From assembly GCF_014196625.1 (NCBI RefSeq), contig NZ_JACIDZ010000014.1, forward strand, positions 107,413 to 171,412: a stretch of 64,000 nucleotides of DNA. Reading direction: 5' to 3'. How positions within the stretch are numbered: position 1 is the first letter of the stretch; every line of letters starts with the position of its first letter. This stretch comes from Martelella radicis. GTDB taxonomy: Bacteria; Pseudomonadota; Alphaproteobacteria; Rhizobiales; Rhizobiaceae. The notes beneath the pieces were generated by a model that was given only the letters and a program-made list of their open reading frames with translations, was not told the origin of the DNA and ran no database searches. Both the position numbers and the translations under genes were made by a program. Below, piece by piece: positions 16,684-27,114 of this stretch.

Positions 16684-18150
16684 TTACTTGCCTGTCTCTT
16701 CTTCTACCATCTTTGCCACCACGGCCTCGGCGTTCTTCAGGCGCTGGCGCACCACGGCGCGGCCAAGGATCGCCATGCTGTCGAACAGCGGCAGCGAGCG
16801 CGAGGAGCCGGACATGGCGACAAACAGCGGCGCGACGACGATGCGCAGCTTCTTGTCCATGTCGTCGGCGAGCTGGCGCAGCGCTTCCTCGACGGTCGTT
16901 GCATTCCACTCAGTCAGCTTTTCCAATACGGGCTGGACGGCCTTCAGGATTTCCAGAATTTCTTCCGGATTGGTCTTCTTGATCTTCGAAAACGCTTCCG
17001 GCGCCGGCACCATGTCCGACTGCAGCAGGAAGCCCATCAGTGCCGGCAGTTCGCCGAGCTTGGTGATCCGGCTCTGGGAGAGCTTCAGCCCGTCCTTCAA
17101 CCGTGCATTCTCAGAGGCCCATGCGGCGACGCGGAGGATGAAATCCTCTTCCGTGAGCGTTTCGCGCAGGAAACGGCCGTTCAGCCATTCGAGCTTCTGC
17201 GTGTCGAAGACGGCGCCGGACTTGTTGAGATTGTCCTGATCGAATTTTTCGACCAGTTCATCCATCGACATCAGTTCCTCGCCCTCGGCGATCTGGATGA
17301 AGAACAGGCCAAGGAAGTTCATCAGCGCTTCCGGCAGATAGCCGAGCGCCGAATAATAGGAGATCGACGTCGGGTTCTTGCGCTTCGACAGCTTCGACTT
17401 GTCGGGATTGCGCATCAGCGGCAGATGGAAGAATTTCGGCGGCTCCAGACCGAGATAGGTATAGAGCAGGATGTGCTTCGGCACGGAGGCCAGCCATTCC
17501 TCGCCGCGCGCCACATGGGTGATCTTCATCAGATGGTCGTCAACGACATTCGCCATGTGATAGGTCGGCATGCCGTCGGCCTTCAGCAGAACCTGCATGT
17601 CGACCGCGTCCCACGGGATCTCGACATCGCCGTAGACGCCGTCGGTGAACTTGCACACGCCCTCTTCCGGGATCTTCATGCGCACGACATTGGGCTCGCC
17701 CGCTTCGATGCGGCTTTTGACCTCTTCGGCCTTCAGATGCATGCAGAGCCCGTCATATTTCGGGGCGCGGCCCTCGGCGCGCTGGCCGGCGCGCATGCGC
17801 TCCAGCCGCTCGGGCGTGCAGAAGCAGTGGAAGGCATGGCCTTCTTCCACCAGCCTGTCGACGAAGGGCTTGTAGATTTCCTTGCGGTCGGACTGGCGAT
17901 AGGGGCCATAGTCGCCGCCGACATCGGGACCTTCGTCCCATTCGAGCCCGCACCATTTGAGCGCGTCCAGCACGTTCTTCTCATATTCGGGGGTCGAGCG
18001 CGAAGCGTCGGTGTCCTCGATACGCAGAATGAAGGTGCCGCCCATCTTCTTGGCGTAGAGATAGTTGAAAAGCGCCGTATAGGCAGTGCCGACATGCGGC
18101 TCGCCGGTGGGGGAAGGCGCAATGCGCAGGCGGGGGCCGGTTGTGCTCAT
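16684..18150 (-). CDS. gltX: Glutamate--tRNA ligase
   Basis: A 488-residue class I synthetase. The HIGH-type signature is APSPTGEPHVGTA near residues 11-23 and the KMSKS-type loop is KLSKRKNP near 256-263. The IEDTDASRSTPEYE region that shapes the glutamate pocket is also present. I chose the ATG at 18150 (MSTTGPRLRIA) because it puts the signature at the usual distance; an in-frame codon at 18231 would add an atypical leader. It is transcribed with lysS, 1 nt apart. Rhizobiales often have two gltX copies, one of which serves Gln-tRNA through the amidotransferase route; I cannot tell which this is. Confidence 0.95.
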   Translation of the reverse strand: MSTTGPRLRIAPSPTGEPHVGTAYTALFNYLYAKKMGGTFILRIEDTDASRSTPEYEKNVLDALKWCGLEWDEGPDVGGDYGPYRQSDRKEIYKPFVDRLVEEGHAFHCFCTPERLERMRAGQRAEGRAPKYDGLCMHLKAEEVKSRIEAGEPNVVRMKIPEEGVCKFTDGVYGDVEIPWDAVDMQVLLKADGMPTYHMANVVDDHLMKITHVARGEEWLASVPKHILLYTYLGLEPPKFFHLPLMRNPDKSKLSKRKNPTSISYYSALGYLPEALMNFLGLFFIQIAEGEELMSMDELVEKFDQDNLNKSGAVFDTQKLEWLNGRFLRETLTEEDFILRVAAWASENARLKDGLKLSQSRITKLGELPALMGFLLQSDMVPAPEAFSKIKKTNPEEILEILKAVQPVLEKLTEWNATTVEEALRQLADDMDKKLRIVVAPLFVAMSGSSRSLPLFDSMAILGRAVVRQRLKNAEAVVAKMVEEETGK

Positions 18151-18314
18151 CGTGTTCGTCCATGCTGCCGGCCGGAGACGGACACATCCGGCCGAAAGAG
18201 TTTTCCAGTGCTGAATATCGCTGAGCCGCAAGGCGTGGATAGCCCGTCAGTCAGGGCGGCTCTTAACTGGCCTGCCTTAGGCCATATTCAACCCTTTCCG
18301 TCAAGCCGTCAGGC

Positions 18315-19100
18315 TCAATGGCCGGCCGATCCGCCTTCCGTGGCGGGCTTTTCGCCGCCAGCGGCGCGATCAAGCCTGCGCTTGCGCCGCGCGGCCATGT
18401 TGAGCAGCTCCACCAGACCGGAAAAGGCCATCGCCGCGTAGACATAGCCCTTCGGCACATGGAAGCCGAGCCCGTCGGCAATCAGGGTCGTGCCGATCAT
18501 CAGCAGGAAGGCGAGCGCCAGCATGACGATGGTCGGATTGGCTTCGATGAAACGGGCAAGCGGGCCGGAAGCAACCAGCATCAGCGTCACCGCGACGACG
18601 ACGGCAATCACCATGATCGGCAGGTGCTCGGTCATGCCGACGGCGGTGATGATGCTGTCGATGGAGAAGACAAGATCGAGCAGCAGGATCTGGAAGATCG
18701 CCGCGGAAAAGCCGGTCTTGACCGCGCCGCCGACCAATTCACCCGGCTCTTCCTCCGGATCGACATTGTGGTGGATCTCCTTTGTCGCCTTCCACACCAG
18801 GAACAGCCCGCCGGCAATCAGGATGATGTCCTTCCATGAGAAGCCATGACCGAAGGCGGAAAACACCGGCGTCGTCAGTTGCACGATCCAGGCAACGGTT
18901 CCGAGAAGCACAAGCCGCAGCACAAGCGCCAGACCGAGCCCGATGCGGCGCGCGGCCTGCCGGTTCCTCTCCGGCAGCTTGTTGGTGAGAATGGAGATGA
19001 ACACCAGATTGTCGATGCCGAGCACGACTTCCATGATGATGAGGGTTACGAGGGCCGCCCAGGCTTCTGGACTGGCGGCAAGAGCCAATAGGTCGGTCAC
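18315..19100 (-). CDS. TerC family integral membrane protein
   Basis: A 261-residue protein with about seven hydrophobic segments. It has the two acidic membrane motifs of the family: [14 protein letters not shown] near 23-36 and [14 protein letters not shown] near 143-156, where the aspartates are placed for metal passage. TerC/Alx/YkoY proteins are linked to tellurite resistance and to manganese export, including metal loading of exported enzymes. A charged C-terminal tail ([12 protein letters not shown]) is expected on the cytoplasmic side. The gene is isolated, divergent from the efflux pump operon, so its regulation is not clear from context. Confidence 0.9.
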   Translation of the reverse strand: MTDLLALAASPEAWAALVTLIIMEVVLGIDNLVFISILTNKLPERNRQAARRIGLGLALVLRLVLLGTVAWIVQLTTPVFSAFGHGFSWKDIILIAGGLFLVWKATKEIHHNVDPEEEPGELVGGAVKTGFSAAIFQILLLDLVFSIDSIITAVGMTEHLPIMVIAVVVAVTLMLVASGPLARFIEANPTIVMLALAFLLMIGTTLIADGLGFHVPKGYVYAAMAFSGLVELLNMAARRKRRLDRAAGGEKPATEGGSAGH

Positions 19101-19258
19101 GTGATCTCCTCGGCCGGGATAGTTCGGGGGTCGATGCGGTCGCTGATCTATAGCCGGAAAGCGACGATTGCACCATCAACGTCTTCGCCTGGGGGAGGTT
19201 CCCTTCAGGCCGTGCGGGTTGACAGCGCGCGAAGCGAGGCGCATTAGCAACGCAACAA

Positions 19259-19276
19259 TCGAACTCATCAGTTCGA
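19259..19276. promoter_or_regulatory. Candidate TetR operator in front of the efflux pump genes
   Basis: TCGAACTCATCAGTTCGA has perfect 7-bp inverted arms (TCGAACT / AGTTCGA) separated by 4 nt. A closely related sequence (GAACTGATCGGTTC) lies upstream of the tetR gene at 22917-22930. Shared consensus GAACTNATCNGTTC suggests that both sites bind the TetR protein encoded at 22127-22750. Confidence 0.6.
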
Positions 19277-19340
19277 AATGACCATTGCCAGTTCACTTGC
19301 CGGTCCGCCTCCCGGGATCGGCGCAGAAAGGCCTTTCAGG

Positions 19341-20471
19341 ATGAGCAACGAAAACGAGGGCAACCACACCGCCGAGGAACAGGCTCCGGCGGAAAAGTCC
19401 GGCGGCGCGCGCAAGATCATCTTCGCCGTCATCGGCCTCGCCATCATCGCCGGCGCCGGCTGGTTCGGCTATGAATGGTGGACCGAGGGCCGCTTCATCG
19501 TTTCCACCGACGATGCCTATGTCGAGGGTGACATCGCGACGATCTCGCCGAAGGTTTCCGGCTATGTCGAAAGCGTCGCGGTCACGAACAACCAGAAGGT
19601 CGCCAAGGGAGACCTACTGGTCAAGATCGATGACGGCGACTACCAGAACGCGCTCGCCCAGGCCGAGGCGCAGCTCAACGCGCAGAACGTGGCGCTGAAG
19701 GCGACCGAGGCGCAGATCGCCGGCGCCAAGGCCCAGCTCAATCAGGCTCAGGCCAATCGCGACGCGCTCGACCCGCAGATCGAGAATGCGAAGAGCGCGT
19801 TTCAGCGGGCCAACACGCTGAAGGAAAAGGGCGCAGCCACCGTTGCCGCCTTTGACGATGCCAAGGCGCAGGTCGACCAGCTGAAGGCGCAGGTCGAGGC
19901 CGCCAATGCCGCCATAGAGGTCGCGAAGTCGAACATCAACACGGCCGAGGCGCAGCTTGCCCAGCAGCAGGCGGCGCTGAAGGAGCGCCAGCTTGCCGTC
20001 GACATGGCCAGGCGCAATCTCTCCTTCACCGAGATCAGGGCACCGTTTGACGGCGTCTTCGGCAACCGCAATGTCCAGGTCGGCGACCTTGTTTCTTCCG
20101 GCGCTCGCCTCGGCGCGCTGGTGCCGACGGAGGAGCTCTATATCGTCGCCAATTTCAAGGAGACGGATCTTGATCGCCTGGGCATCGGCGAGGAGGTCCA
20201 TGTCAGCGTCGACGCCTTCAAGGAGGATGAATTCACCGGCGAGATCGTTTCCTTCTCGCCGGCCTCGGGCGCGGTCTTCGCCCTTCTGCCGCCGCAGAAC
20301 GCGACGGGCAATTTCACCAAGGTCGTGCAGCGCATTCCGGTGCATATCTCCATTCCGCAGGACATGCTGGACCGGGGTTATCTGAAGGCCGGGCTTTCGG
20401 TGACGGCGGAAGCCGACAGCCGCACCGCGCCCGACGGCACGCTCGGCAAGGTCGTTGCCGGCAACCGTTGA
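19341..20471 (+). CDS. EmrA-like membrane fusion protein of an MFS efflux pump
   Basis: A 376-residue HlyD/EmrA-family adaptor. A short acidic cytoplasmic N terminus is followed by one membrane anchor (about 25-43), a biotinyl-lipoyl-like segment (VEGDIATISPKVSGYVESV), a long Ala/Gln-rich coiled-coil hairpin (roughly 105-225) and the second half of the lipoyl/beta-barrel domain (FTEIRAPFDGVFGNRNVQVG). It bridges the inner-membrane pump to an outer-membrane channel across the periplasm. I prefer the ATG at 19341 to one at 19278, because the earlier codon is right against the operator palindrome and would add an odd leader. An emrB-like gene follows by 34 nt. Confidence 0.9.
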   Translation: MSNENEGNHTAEEQAPAEKSGGARKIIFAVIGLAIIAGAGWFGYEWWTEGRFIVSTDDAYVEGDIATISPKVSGYVESVAVTNNQKVAKGDLLVKIDDGDYQNALAQAEAQLNAQNVALKATEAQIAGAKAQLNQAQANRDALDPQIENAKSAFQRANTLKEKGAATVAAFDDAKAQVDQLKAQVEAANAAIEVAKSNINTAEAQLAQQQAALKERQLAVDMARRNLSFTEIRAPFDGVFGNRNVQVGDLVSSGARLGALVPTEELYIVANFKETDLDRLGIGEEVHVSVDAFKEDEFTGEIVSFSPASGAVFALLPPQNATGNFTKVVQRIPVHISIPQDMLDRGYLKAGLSVTAEADSRTAPDGTLGKVVAGNR

Positions 20472-20505
20472 AAATGAGGCGCGGAACCCGCCGCCGAGGT
20501 GAAGC

Positions 20506-22110
20506 ATGACAGAGACTGCCGAAAGCAGAGAGCACAGCGAGAACGCGCCTGCGGCCCCCGCCGGCGCGCCGTCCGACCATGTCAGCGCCCGCACATGGGC
20601 GGCCTTCGTCGTCATGGCCTTCGGCATGTTCATGGCGATCCTCGACATCCAGATCGTCGCCTCCGCGCTGACCGACATCCAGGCCGGCATTTCCGCAAGC
20701 GCGGATGAAATCGCCTGGGTGCAGACCTCCTACCTGATCGCCGAAGTGATCATGATCCCGCTGTCGGGTATTCTGGCGCGGATCTTTTCCACGCGCGTGG
20801 TGTTTTCCGTTTCCGCCGCCGCGTTTACCGCCTGCAGCGCGCTTTGCGCCACGGCCACCTCGATCGACCAGATGATCATCTACCGGGCGCTGCAGGGCTT
20901 CATGTCGGGCGGTCTGGTGCCGGCCGTCTTCGCCGTCGCCTTCACCGCCTTTCCGCCATCCAAACGCTCGACCGTCATTCCCGTGGTCGGGCTTGTTGCC
21001 ACGATGGCGCCGACCATCGGCCCGACGGTGGGCGGCTATCTCGTCGATGCCTTTTCCTGGCACTGGCTGTTCCTGATCAATGTCGTTCCCGGCATCCTGG
21101 TCACGATCGGCGCCTGGCTGCTAATCGATTTCGACAGACCCGACTATTCGATCATGAAGCATTTCGACTGGATCGGCCTGATCGCCATGGCGCTGTTTCT
21201 TGGGTCGCTCGAATATTTCCTTGAAGAGGGCAATATCGAAGGCTGGTTCCAGGCCGAGGTGATCCGCTATGCCTTCGTCATCATGGTCGGCGCCGGCATC
21301 GCCTTCTTCTACCGCTCCTTCACCAGTCGCTATCCGGTGGTCGATCTAAGGGCCTTCGGCAATTTCAACTTCGCCGTCGGCTCGATCTTTTCCTTCTCGC
21401 TCGGCATCGGGCTCTACGGTCTCGTCTACCTCTTCCCGCTCTACATGGCCCGCATCCGTGGCTATGACGCGCTGATGATCGGCGAGACGATGTTCGTCAC
21501 CGGCGCCTTCATGATGGCGACCGCGCCCGTTGCCGGCATCCTGCAGAACAAGCTCGATCCGCGGGTGATGATGGGCGCGGGGCTTGGCCTCTTCGCGCTG
21601 TGTACCTGGCAGATGACCCATATCACCGCCGAATGGGACTATTGGGAACTGTTCTGGCCGCAGGCCGGACGCGGCGTGGCGCTGATGATCTCGATGATTC
21701 CGGTCTCCAACATCGCGCTCGGCACATTGCCGCCCCAGGACGTCAAGAATGCCTCAGGCCTGTTCAACCTGACGCGCAATCTCGGCGGCGCGGTCGGGCT
21801 TGCCATCATCAACACGCTTCTGAGCCGCCGCGACGATTTTCATTACGACCGGCTGGCCTCGAGCGTCGATGCGGCAAGCCGGACGACGCAGGAATGGGTC
21901 GGCACGCTTCAGGGGCTTTATTCCAGCCACGGCCTCGACGGCGAGAAGGCGGCGCTGCTGCAGCTAGGCCAGATGGTCTCGCAACAGGCCTGGCTGCTCG
22001 CCTTCATCGATGTCTTCGTTCTGCTGACGGTGCTTTTCGCCTTCCTCACCCTCTGCAGCTTCCTCGTGCGCAAGCCGAAGGACGGCGCCGGCGGCGGTGC
22101 GGGCCACTGA
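20506..22110 (+). CDS. EmrB-like MFS drug efflux transporter (DHA2, 14 TMS)
   Basis: The 534-residue protein has 14 predicted membrane segments. It shows DHA2 features: the first-helix motif LDIQIVASALTDIQ near residues 45-58, the loop LSGILARIFSTRVVF near 86-100, and the proline/glycine-rich antiporter motif C region (GLVATMAPTIGPTVGGYLVD near 163-182). With the adjacent EmrA-like adaptor it should form a tripartite pump that exports hydrophobic toxins or drugs using the proton gradient. The tetR gene is convergent, 16 nt downstream. Confidence 0.93.
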   Translation: MTETAESREHSENAPAAPAGAPSDHVSARTWAAFVVMAFGMFMAILDIQIVASALTDIQAGISASADEIAWVQTSYLIAEVIMIPLSGILARIFSTRVVFSVSAAAFTACSALCATATSIDQMIIYRALQGFMSGGLVPAVFAVAFTAFPPSKRSTVIPVVGLVATMAPTIGPTVGGYLVDAFSWHWLFLINVVPGILVTIGAWLLIDFDRPDYSIMKHFDWIGLIAMALFLGSLEYFLEEGNIEGWFQAEVIRYAFVIMVGAGIAFFYRSFTSRYPVVDLRAFGNFNFAVGSIFSFSLGIGLYGLVYLFPLYMARIRGYDALMIGETMFVTGAFMMATAPVAGILQNKLDPRVMMGAGLGLFALCTWQMTHITAEWDYWELFWPQAGRGVALMISMIPVSNIALGTLPPQDVKNASGLFNLTRNLGGAVGLAIINTLLSRRDDFHYDRLASSVDAASRTTQEWVGTLQGLYSSHGLDGEKAALLQLGQMVSQQAWLLAFIDVFVLLTVLFAFLTLCSFLVRKPKDGAGGGAGH

Positions 22111-22126
22111 TGAACCGTGCTGGAAT

Positions 22127-22750
22127 TCAGGTTCGGGCGGAATAGCGACTGAGGAACAGGGTGACGGCATTCTCCGCCATCTCCGAGATCTCCGCCTCGC
22201 TGGGCGGGGCATCCATCAGGCCGAACAGGCGTTGTTTCCAGAGATGCCCGGTGGAAAGTTCCAGTAGCTGGACGGCGGCAAGGCGCGGGTTCTCGGCCTG
22301 AAGTTCTCCGCTCTCGATACGCGCGACGACGAAGTCACTCACGGTGTCGACCAGATTTTCGGGATGACCGCCGAAAAATGAGCGTACGAGCTCGGGGAAA
22401 CGCTCGGCAACGCCGATGGCGATCCGCATCGCCTTGACCGTCTCCTCGCAGGTCATGCCTGTGGCGAGGCGCGCGGAGAAGCGCTTCAGTATATCCTCGG
22501 CCGGACCTTCCGCATTCAGCGTTGCTCTCAGGTCCTCGAAAATACGCTGCTTGGCCTCGAGGATGATCGTCTGGAACAATTCGCCCTTGTTTTCGAAATA
22601 GACGTAGATCGTGCCCTTGGAAACGCCGGCGGCACGGGTGATGTCGTTCATGCTGGCGGCATCGAAACCGACATTCATGAAGACTTCCCGCGCCCCTTCG
22701 ACGATCTGGTTGCGTTTGACGGGGTCTTCGCCTGCCGCATGCCGGCCCAT
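22127..22750 (-). CDS. TetR/AcrR-family repressor of the EmrAB-type pump
   Basis: A 207-residue regulator with an N-terminal three-helix DNA-binding domain (KRNQIVEGAREVFMNVGFD, then SMNDITRAAGVSKGTIYVYF) and a C-terminal ligand domain typical of AcrR. The ATG at 22750 gives the classical TetR start (MGRHAAGEDPVKRN); in-frame codons at 22819 and 22843 would add an unusual basic leader, so the start is uncertain. Its gene is convergent with the pump operon, and a half-conserved palindrome in front of it matches the one before emrA. Autorepression together with pump repression is the natural model. Confidence 0.88.
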   Translation of the reverse strand: MGRHAAGEDPVKRNQIVEGAREVFMNVGFDAASMNDITRAAGVSKGTIYVYFENKGELFQTIILEAKQRIFEDLRATLNAEGPAEDILKRFSARLATGMTCEETVKAMRIAIGVAERFPELVRSFFGGHPENLVDTVSDFVVARIESGELQAENPRLAAVQLLELSTGHLWKQRLFGLMDAPPSEAEISEMAENAVTLFLSRYSART

Positions 22751-22916
22751 ACGCTTTAATGCGCACCGTGTCGGCTCTTCGCGGCGACAGAACCTGCTTT
22801 TCGATTTTCCAAAGCCCATTTCAACCCACACACCAGCGCACAAGGAAATGCGCCGTCAGCCTTTCGCGTTTTTCCTAGGGATACGCTGAGGCCCGGCGCA
22901 TTTCAATGATTTAGTG

Positions 22917-22936
22917 AACTGATCGGTTCGATCAGT
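22917..22936. promoter_or_regulatory. Candidate TetR operator upstream of tetR
   Basis: GAACTGATCGGTTC (22917-22930) matches the site before emrA (GAACTCATCAGTTC) at 12 of 14 positions. A second, overlapping inverted repeat ACTGATC / GATCAGT with a 5-nt spacer spans 22918-22936. It overlaps the 3' end of hslO and lies 167 nt before the chosen tetR start. Confidence 0.5.
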
Positions 22937-23921
22937 CTTCCCTGACTTCATCCGGCGTATAGACATAAGGCGTCGAGCAGAACTCGCAGGTCACCGTGAT
23001 CTTGCCGTCCTCGATGCTGTCATCGACCTCCTCGGCGGTGAAGCCCTTGAGCACGCCGAGAATCCGATCACGCGAGCAACTGCAGCGGTCGTAGACGCCC
23101 TGGGCGGGATAGACCGTCACGCCACGTTCGTGGAACAAGCGGTAGAGCAGCCGTTCGGCGCCCACTTCCGGATCGGTCATCTCGTCGAGATCGATGGTCT
23201 CGACCAGCGCCTGGGCTTCGGTCCATGCGTCATCGGGGGCATGGGAGAGCGTACCGTCATCGCCGTCGCCGCCGTGGAGATCAGGCTGGCGCATGCGGCC
23301 CGCCTCCTCCGGCAGAAACTGGGCGACAAGACCGCCCGCCCGCCAGCGTTCGCGCGGCTGACCGTCATCGTCACGGTCGAGCAGTTTGGCGACGCCGAGC
23401 CTGACCGCCGTCGGGATCTGCTCCGACTGGCGGAAATAGCCCATGGCGATCATTTCCAACGAACTGCCGTCAAGCTCGACAATGCCCTGATAGGGCTGCA
23501 TGAAACTGCCCTGGTCGATGGTAAAGGCGAGCACGCCGCGACCGAGGAGGTCCTCCGGCGCCGACTTGCCTGCGGCAACCGCCGCCTCCAGCGCTTCCTC
23601 GTTGAAGCGGGCATAGCCGCGCAGCGCGTCCGGCGTCGAGAAATCGGCGACCAGAAGATCGACGGGTCCGTCGCTCTTGGTCTGCACGGTGAACTTCCCT
23701 TCGAATTTCAGCGACGTGCCGATAAGCGCCGTCAGCACCACGACCTCGGCGAGAAGCCGGGCAACGGGCTCGGGGTAGTCATGGCGCGACAGGATGGCGT
23801 CCAGCAACGGCCCGAGCTGGACCGTGCGGCCGCGCACATCGAGCGCATCCACCTGGAAGGGCACAACCATGTCGTCTCCGGCGAAACCGAGTTCGCCGAG
23901 CTGCTGTTTCAGATCCTGCAT
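22932..23921 (-). CDS. hslO: Redox-regulated chaperone Hsp33
   Basis: A 329-residue Hsp33. The substrate-binding N-terminal domain contains LTALIGTSLKFEGKFTVQTK-like sequence near 65-85. The C-terminal zinc switch is CSC near residue 280 followed by CEFC near 312, four cysteines that release zinc and form disulfides under oxidative stress to activate holdase activity. It is longer than the E. coli protein (about 290) by an insert before the zinc domain, as in other alphaproteobacteria. It lies 40 nt downstream of argF in the same direction, a conserved argD-argF-hslO arrangement. Confidence 0.95.
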   Translation of the reverse strand: MQDLKQQLGELGFAGDDMVVPFQVDALDVRGRTVQLGPLLDAILSRHDYPEPVARLLAEVVVLTALIGTSLKFEGKFTVQTKSDGPVDLLVADFSTPDALRGYARFNEEALEAAVAAGKSAPEDLLGRGVLAFTIDQGSFMQPYQGIVELDGSSLEMIAMGYFRQSEQIPTAVRLGVAKLLDRDDDGQPRERWRAGGLVAQFLPEEAGRMRQPDLHGGDGDDGTLSHAPDDAWTEAQALVETIDLDEMTDPEVGAERLLYRLFHERGVTVYPAQGVYDRCSCSRDRILGVLKGFTAEEVDDSIEDGKITVTCEFCSTPYVYTPDEVRED

Positions 23922-23961
23922 ATTTCGTCTCCTTCACCCCTTCGCGGGGGAGACCGGTGGC

Positions 23962-24882
23962 TCAGTCAATAGCCCCGAGACACCAGGCCATTACGGATTT
24001 CTGGGCATGAAGCCGGTTCTCGGCTTCATCGAACACGACCGATTGCGGCCCGTCCATCACCTCGTCAGTCACTTCCTCGCCGCGATGGGCCGGCAGGCAG
24101 TGCATGAAGATCGCATTGTCGGCAGCGCGCGCCATCAGCTCGGCATTGACCTGATAGGGCTGGAAGACATTGTGTCCGCGCGCCTTGTGTTCCTGGTTCA
24201 TCGAGACCCAGGTATCGGTCACCACGCAATCGACGCCTTCAACCGCCTTCTTGGCATCCTCGAAGAAGGTCACTTCGGCGCCTTCCTTGCGGGCCCAGTC
24301 GACAAAGCGACTGTCGGGTTCGGATCCCGGCGGCACGGCGATGTTGACGCGATATTTGAACCGCGCCGCACCCTCGAGGAAGGAATGCAGCACATTGTTG
24401 CCGTCTCCGGTCCAGGCGATCGTCTTGCCGGCGACCGGCCCCAGATGCTCCTCGAAGGTCTGCAGATCGGCCATGATCTGGCAGGGATGGGTGGCATCGG
24501 TCAGCCCGTTGATCACCGGCACGGTCGCATATTCGGCAAGCTCCAGAAGCCGCGAATGATCGGTGGTGCGGATCATGATCGCATCGACATAGCGCGACAG
24601 CACGCGGGCCGTATCGCCGATCGTCTCGGCGCGGCCGAGCTGCATGTCCTTGCCCGAAAGCACCAGCGTATCGCCGCCGAGCTGGCGCATGCCGATGTCG
24701 AAGGACACGCGGGTGCGCGTCGACGGCTTCTCGAAGATCATCGCCAGCACCTTGCCGGCAAGCGGCTTGTCGGCGGTGCCCGCCTTCTGGGCAGCCTTGC
24801 GGGTCGCCGCGTCATCCAGGATGTCGCGCAATGCGGTTGCCGAAACGGCGGAGAGATCGAGAAAATGTCTCGGAGAGGACAT
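23962..24882 (-). CDS. argF: Ornithine carbamoyltransferase
   Basis: A 306-residue enzyme that makes citrulline from ornithine and carbamoyl phosphate in the cytoplasm. The carbamoyl-phosphate loop is FEKPSTRTR near 50-58, the interdomain DATHPCQ near 129-135 is typical, and the ornithine/catalytic loop [12 protein letters not shown] is near 261-272. Length is normal for anabolic ArgF. It follows argD by 21 nt, placing two consecutive arginine-biosynthesis steps on one transcript with hslO. Confidence 0.96.
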   Translation of the reverse strand: MSSPRHFLDLSAVSATALRDILDDAATRKAAQKAGTADKPLAGKVLAMIFEKPSTRTRVSFDIGMRQLGGDTLVLSGKDMQLGRAETIGDTARVLSRYVDAIMIRTTDHSRLLELAEYATVPVINGLTDATHPCQIMADLQTFEEHLGPVAGKTIAWTGDGNNVLHSFLEGAARFKYRVNIAVPPGSEPDSRFVDWARKEGAEVTFFEDAKKAVEGVDCVVTDTWVSMNQEHKARGHNVFQPYQVNAELMARAADNAIFMHCLPAHRGEEVTDEVMDGPQSVVFDEAENRLHAQKSVMAWCLGAID

Positions 24883-24903
24883 GGAACTACTCTTTCTAAT
24901 GCT

Positions 24904-26094
<1,191 letters not shown>

Positions 26095-26103
26095 GGTGGT
26101 CAA

Positions 26104-26476
26104 GCTCCCGGCAAGGACAATATGCCAGCCAGTTTCAGTCTGGGGCGGTTGCGGAAATTAAAAATGCCGCCTCAGGCGGCGGCTCGGCATATATTGTCAT
26201 CTCCAACCCCAATGTCAACAAAGGCGGTGCAGCGCAACACGATCGCGCGCATGGCGCATGATAAATGCGAAAAACACCAAGTTGGGGAAAACCGCGAAAA
26301 AGGATTCCGCCGATTCGCTGTCGCCTTGCCACGATAGTGCCATGGGCCTAACTTAAGCCCCAACAGAGAACTGCAGGCGGCGGATCTGATTACCCGGATT
26401 GGCGACACTTTCCTGTTTCGGATGCATTCCGGAGCATGGTGACCGATTCCGCCCGCAAATAAGCCGGAGATAACGC
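26104..26476. promoter_or_regulatory. Divergent argD/gcrA upstream region with three GANTC sites
   Basis: This 370-bp intergenic region holds GATTC at 26303-26307, 26312-26316 and 26445-26449. GANTC is the target of the CcrM methylase, and GcrA acts on promoters with methylated GANTC in Caulobacter. The paired sites 9 bp apart and the site 28 nt before the gcrA start could place gcrA under cell-cycle methylation control. No gene is visible here. Confidence 0.4.
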
Positions 26477-27037
26477 ATGAGCTGGACAGACGAGCGTGTT
26501 GAAAAACTCAAACAACTCTGGTCCGAAGGGCTGAGCGCGAGCCAGATCGCCAATCAGCTCGGCGGCGTGAGCCGCAACGCCGTCATCGGCAAGGTGCACC
26601 GTCTGGCGCTGCCGGGCCGCGCCAAGAGCGGCGGGGCCGCCCCATCTGCCGCGACCCGCGCGACTGCCCGCAACACCGCACCGCCGCGCGCGCCGAACTT
26701 CGCTTCGCGCGCCGCCGGCCGCAAGCCTTCGGATACGCCGGTATCGGCACCGAGCGCGCCGCGCACCGCCGGCGCCACCGCGTTGAAACAGGAGATCGTC
26801 GCCGAGGCCGAGGCTGCACCTGAACAGAAGACCGCGCCCGACAACAATGTCGTGCCGATCATGCGCAAGATCGCGCTGACGGATCTGACGGAGCGGACCT
26901 GCAAATGGCCGGTCGGCGACCCGACCCAGGATGATTTCTACTTCTGCGGCTGTGAATCGCCGGAGAACTCGCCCTATTGCAAATACCACGCAAAGCTCGC
27001 CTACCAGCCCGCCAGCGACCGCCGCCGGGCCGGCTGA
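26477..27037 (+). CDS. gcrA: GcrA cell-cycle regulator
   Basis: A 186-residue protein starting MSWTDERVEKLKQLW and continuing into SEGLSASQIANQLGGVSRNA, the highly conserved GcrA DNA-binding helix-turn-helix (about 1-45, ending VIGKVHRL). An Ala/Pro/Arg-rich linker follows, then a C-terminal domain that binds the sigma70 domain 2 (CKWPVGDPTQDDFYFCGC near 147-164 and YCKYHAKLAY near 171-180). GcrA is an alphaproteobacterial master regulator that works with CcrM methylation. The gene is single and followed by a strong bidirectional terminator. Confidence 0.96.
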   Translation: MSWTDERVEKLKQLWSEGLSASQIANQLGGVSRNAVIGKVHRLALPGRAKSGGAAPSAATRATARNTAPPRAPNFASRAAGRKPSDTPVSAPSAPRTAGATALKQEIVAEAEAAPEQKTAPDNNVVPIMRKIALTDLTERTCKWPVGDPTQDDFYFCGCESPENSPYCKYHAKLAYQPASDRRRAG

Positions 27038-27058
27038 TCCGGAGCTTCTGGTGCCGAA

Positions 27059-27093
27059 AAAAGACCCTCGCAGCATGGCCGCGAGGGTCTTTT
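27059..27093. terminator. Bidirectional terminator between gcrA and the GNAT gene
   Basis: GACCCTCGC (27063-27071) and GCGAGGGTC (27081-27089) form a perfect 9-bp stem, flanked by A residues on the left and TTTT on the right (27090-27093). It can therefore act on transcripts from either side. It lies between the convergent gcrA and acetyltransferase genes. Confidence 0.8.
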
Positions 27094-27114
27094 CATATCC
27101 GGGATGAAGACGGA

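Noticed and set aside
15120..18441. Very long plus-strand open frames (about 600 codons each) opposite lysS and gltX
   Set aside because: They are antisense to two unmistakable tRNA synthetase genes, are rich in His/Arg/Gln with no domain, and arise from high GC at codon position 3.
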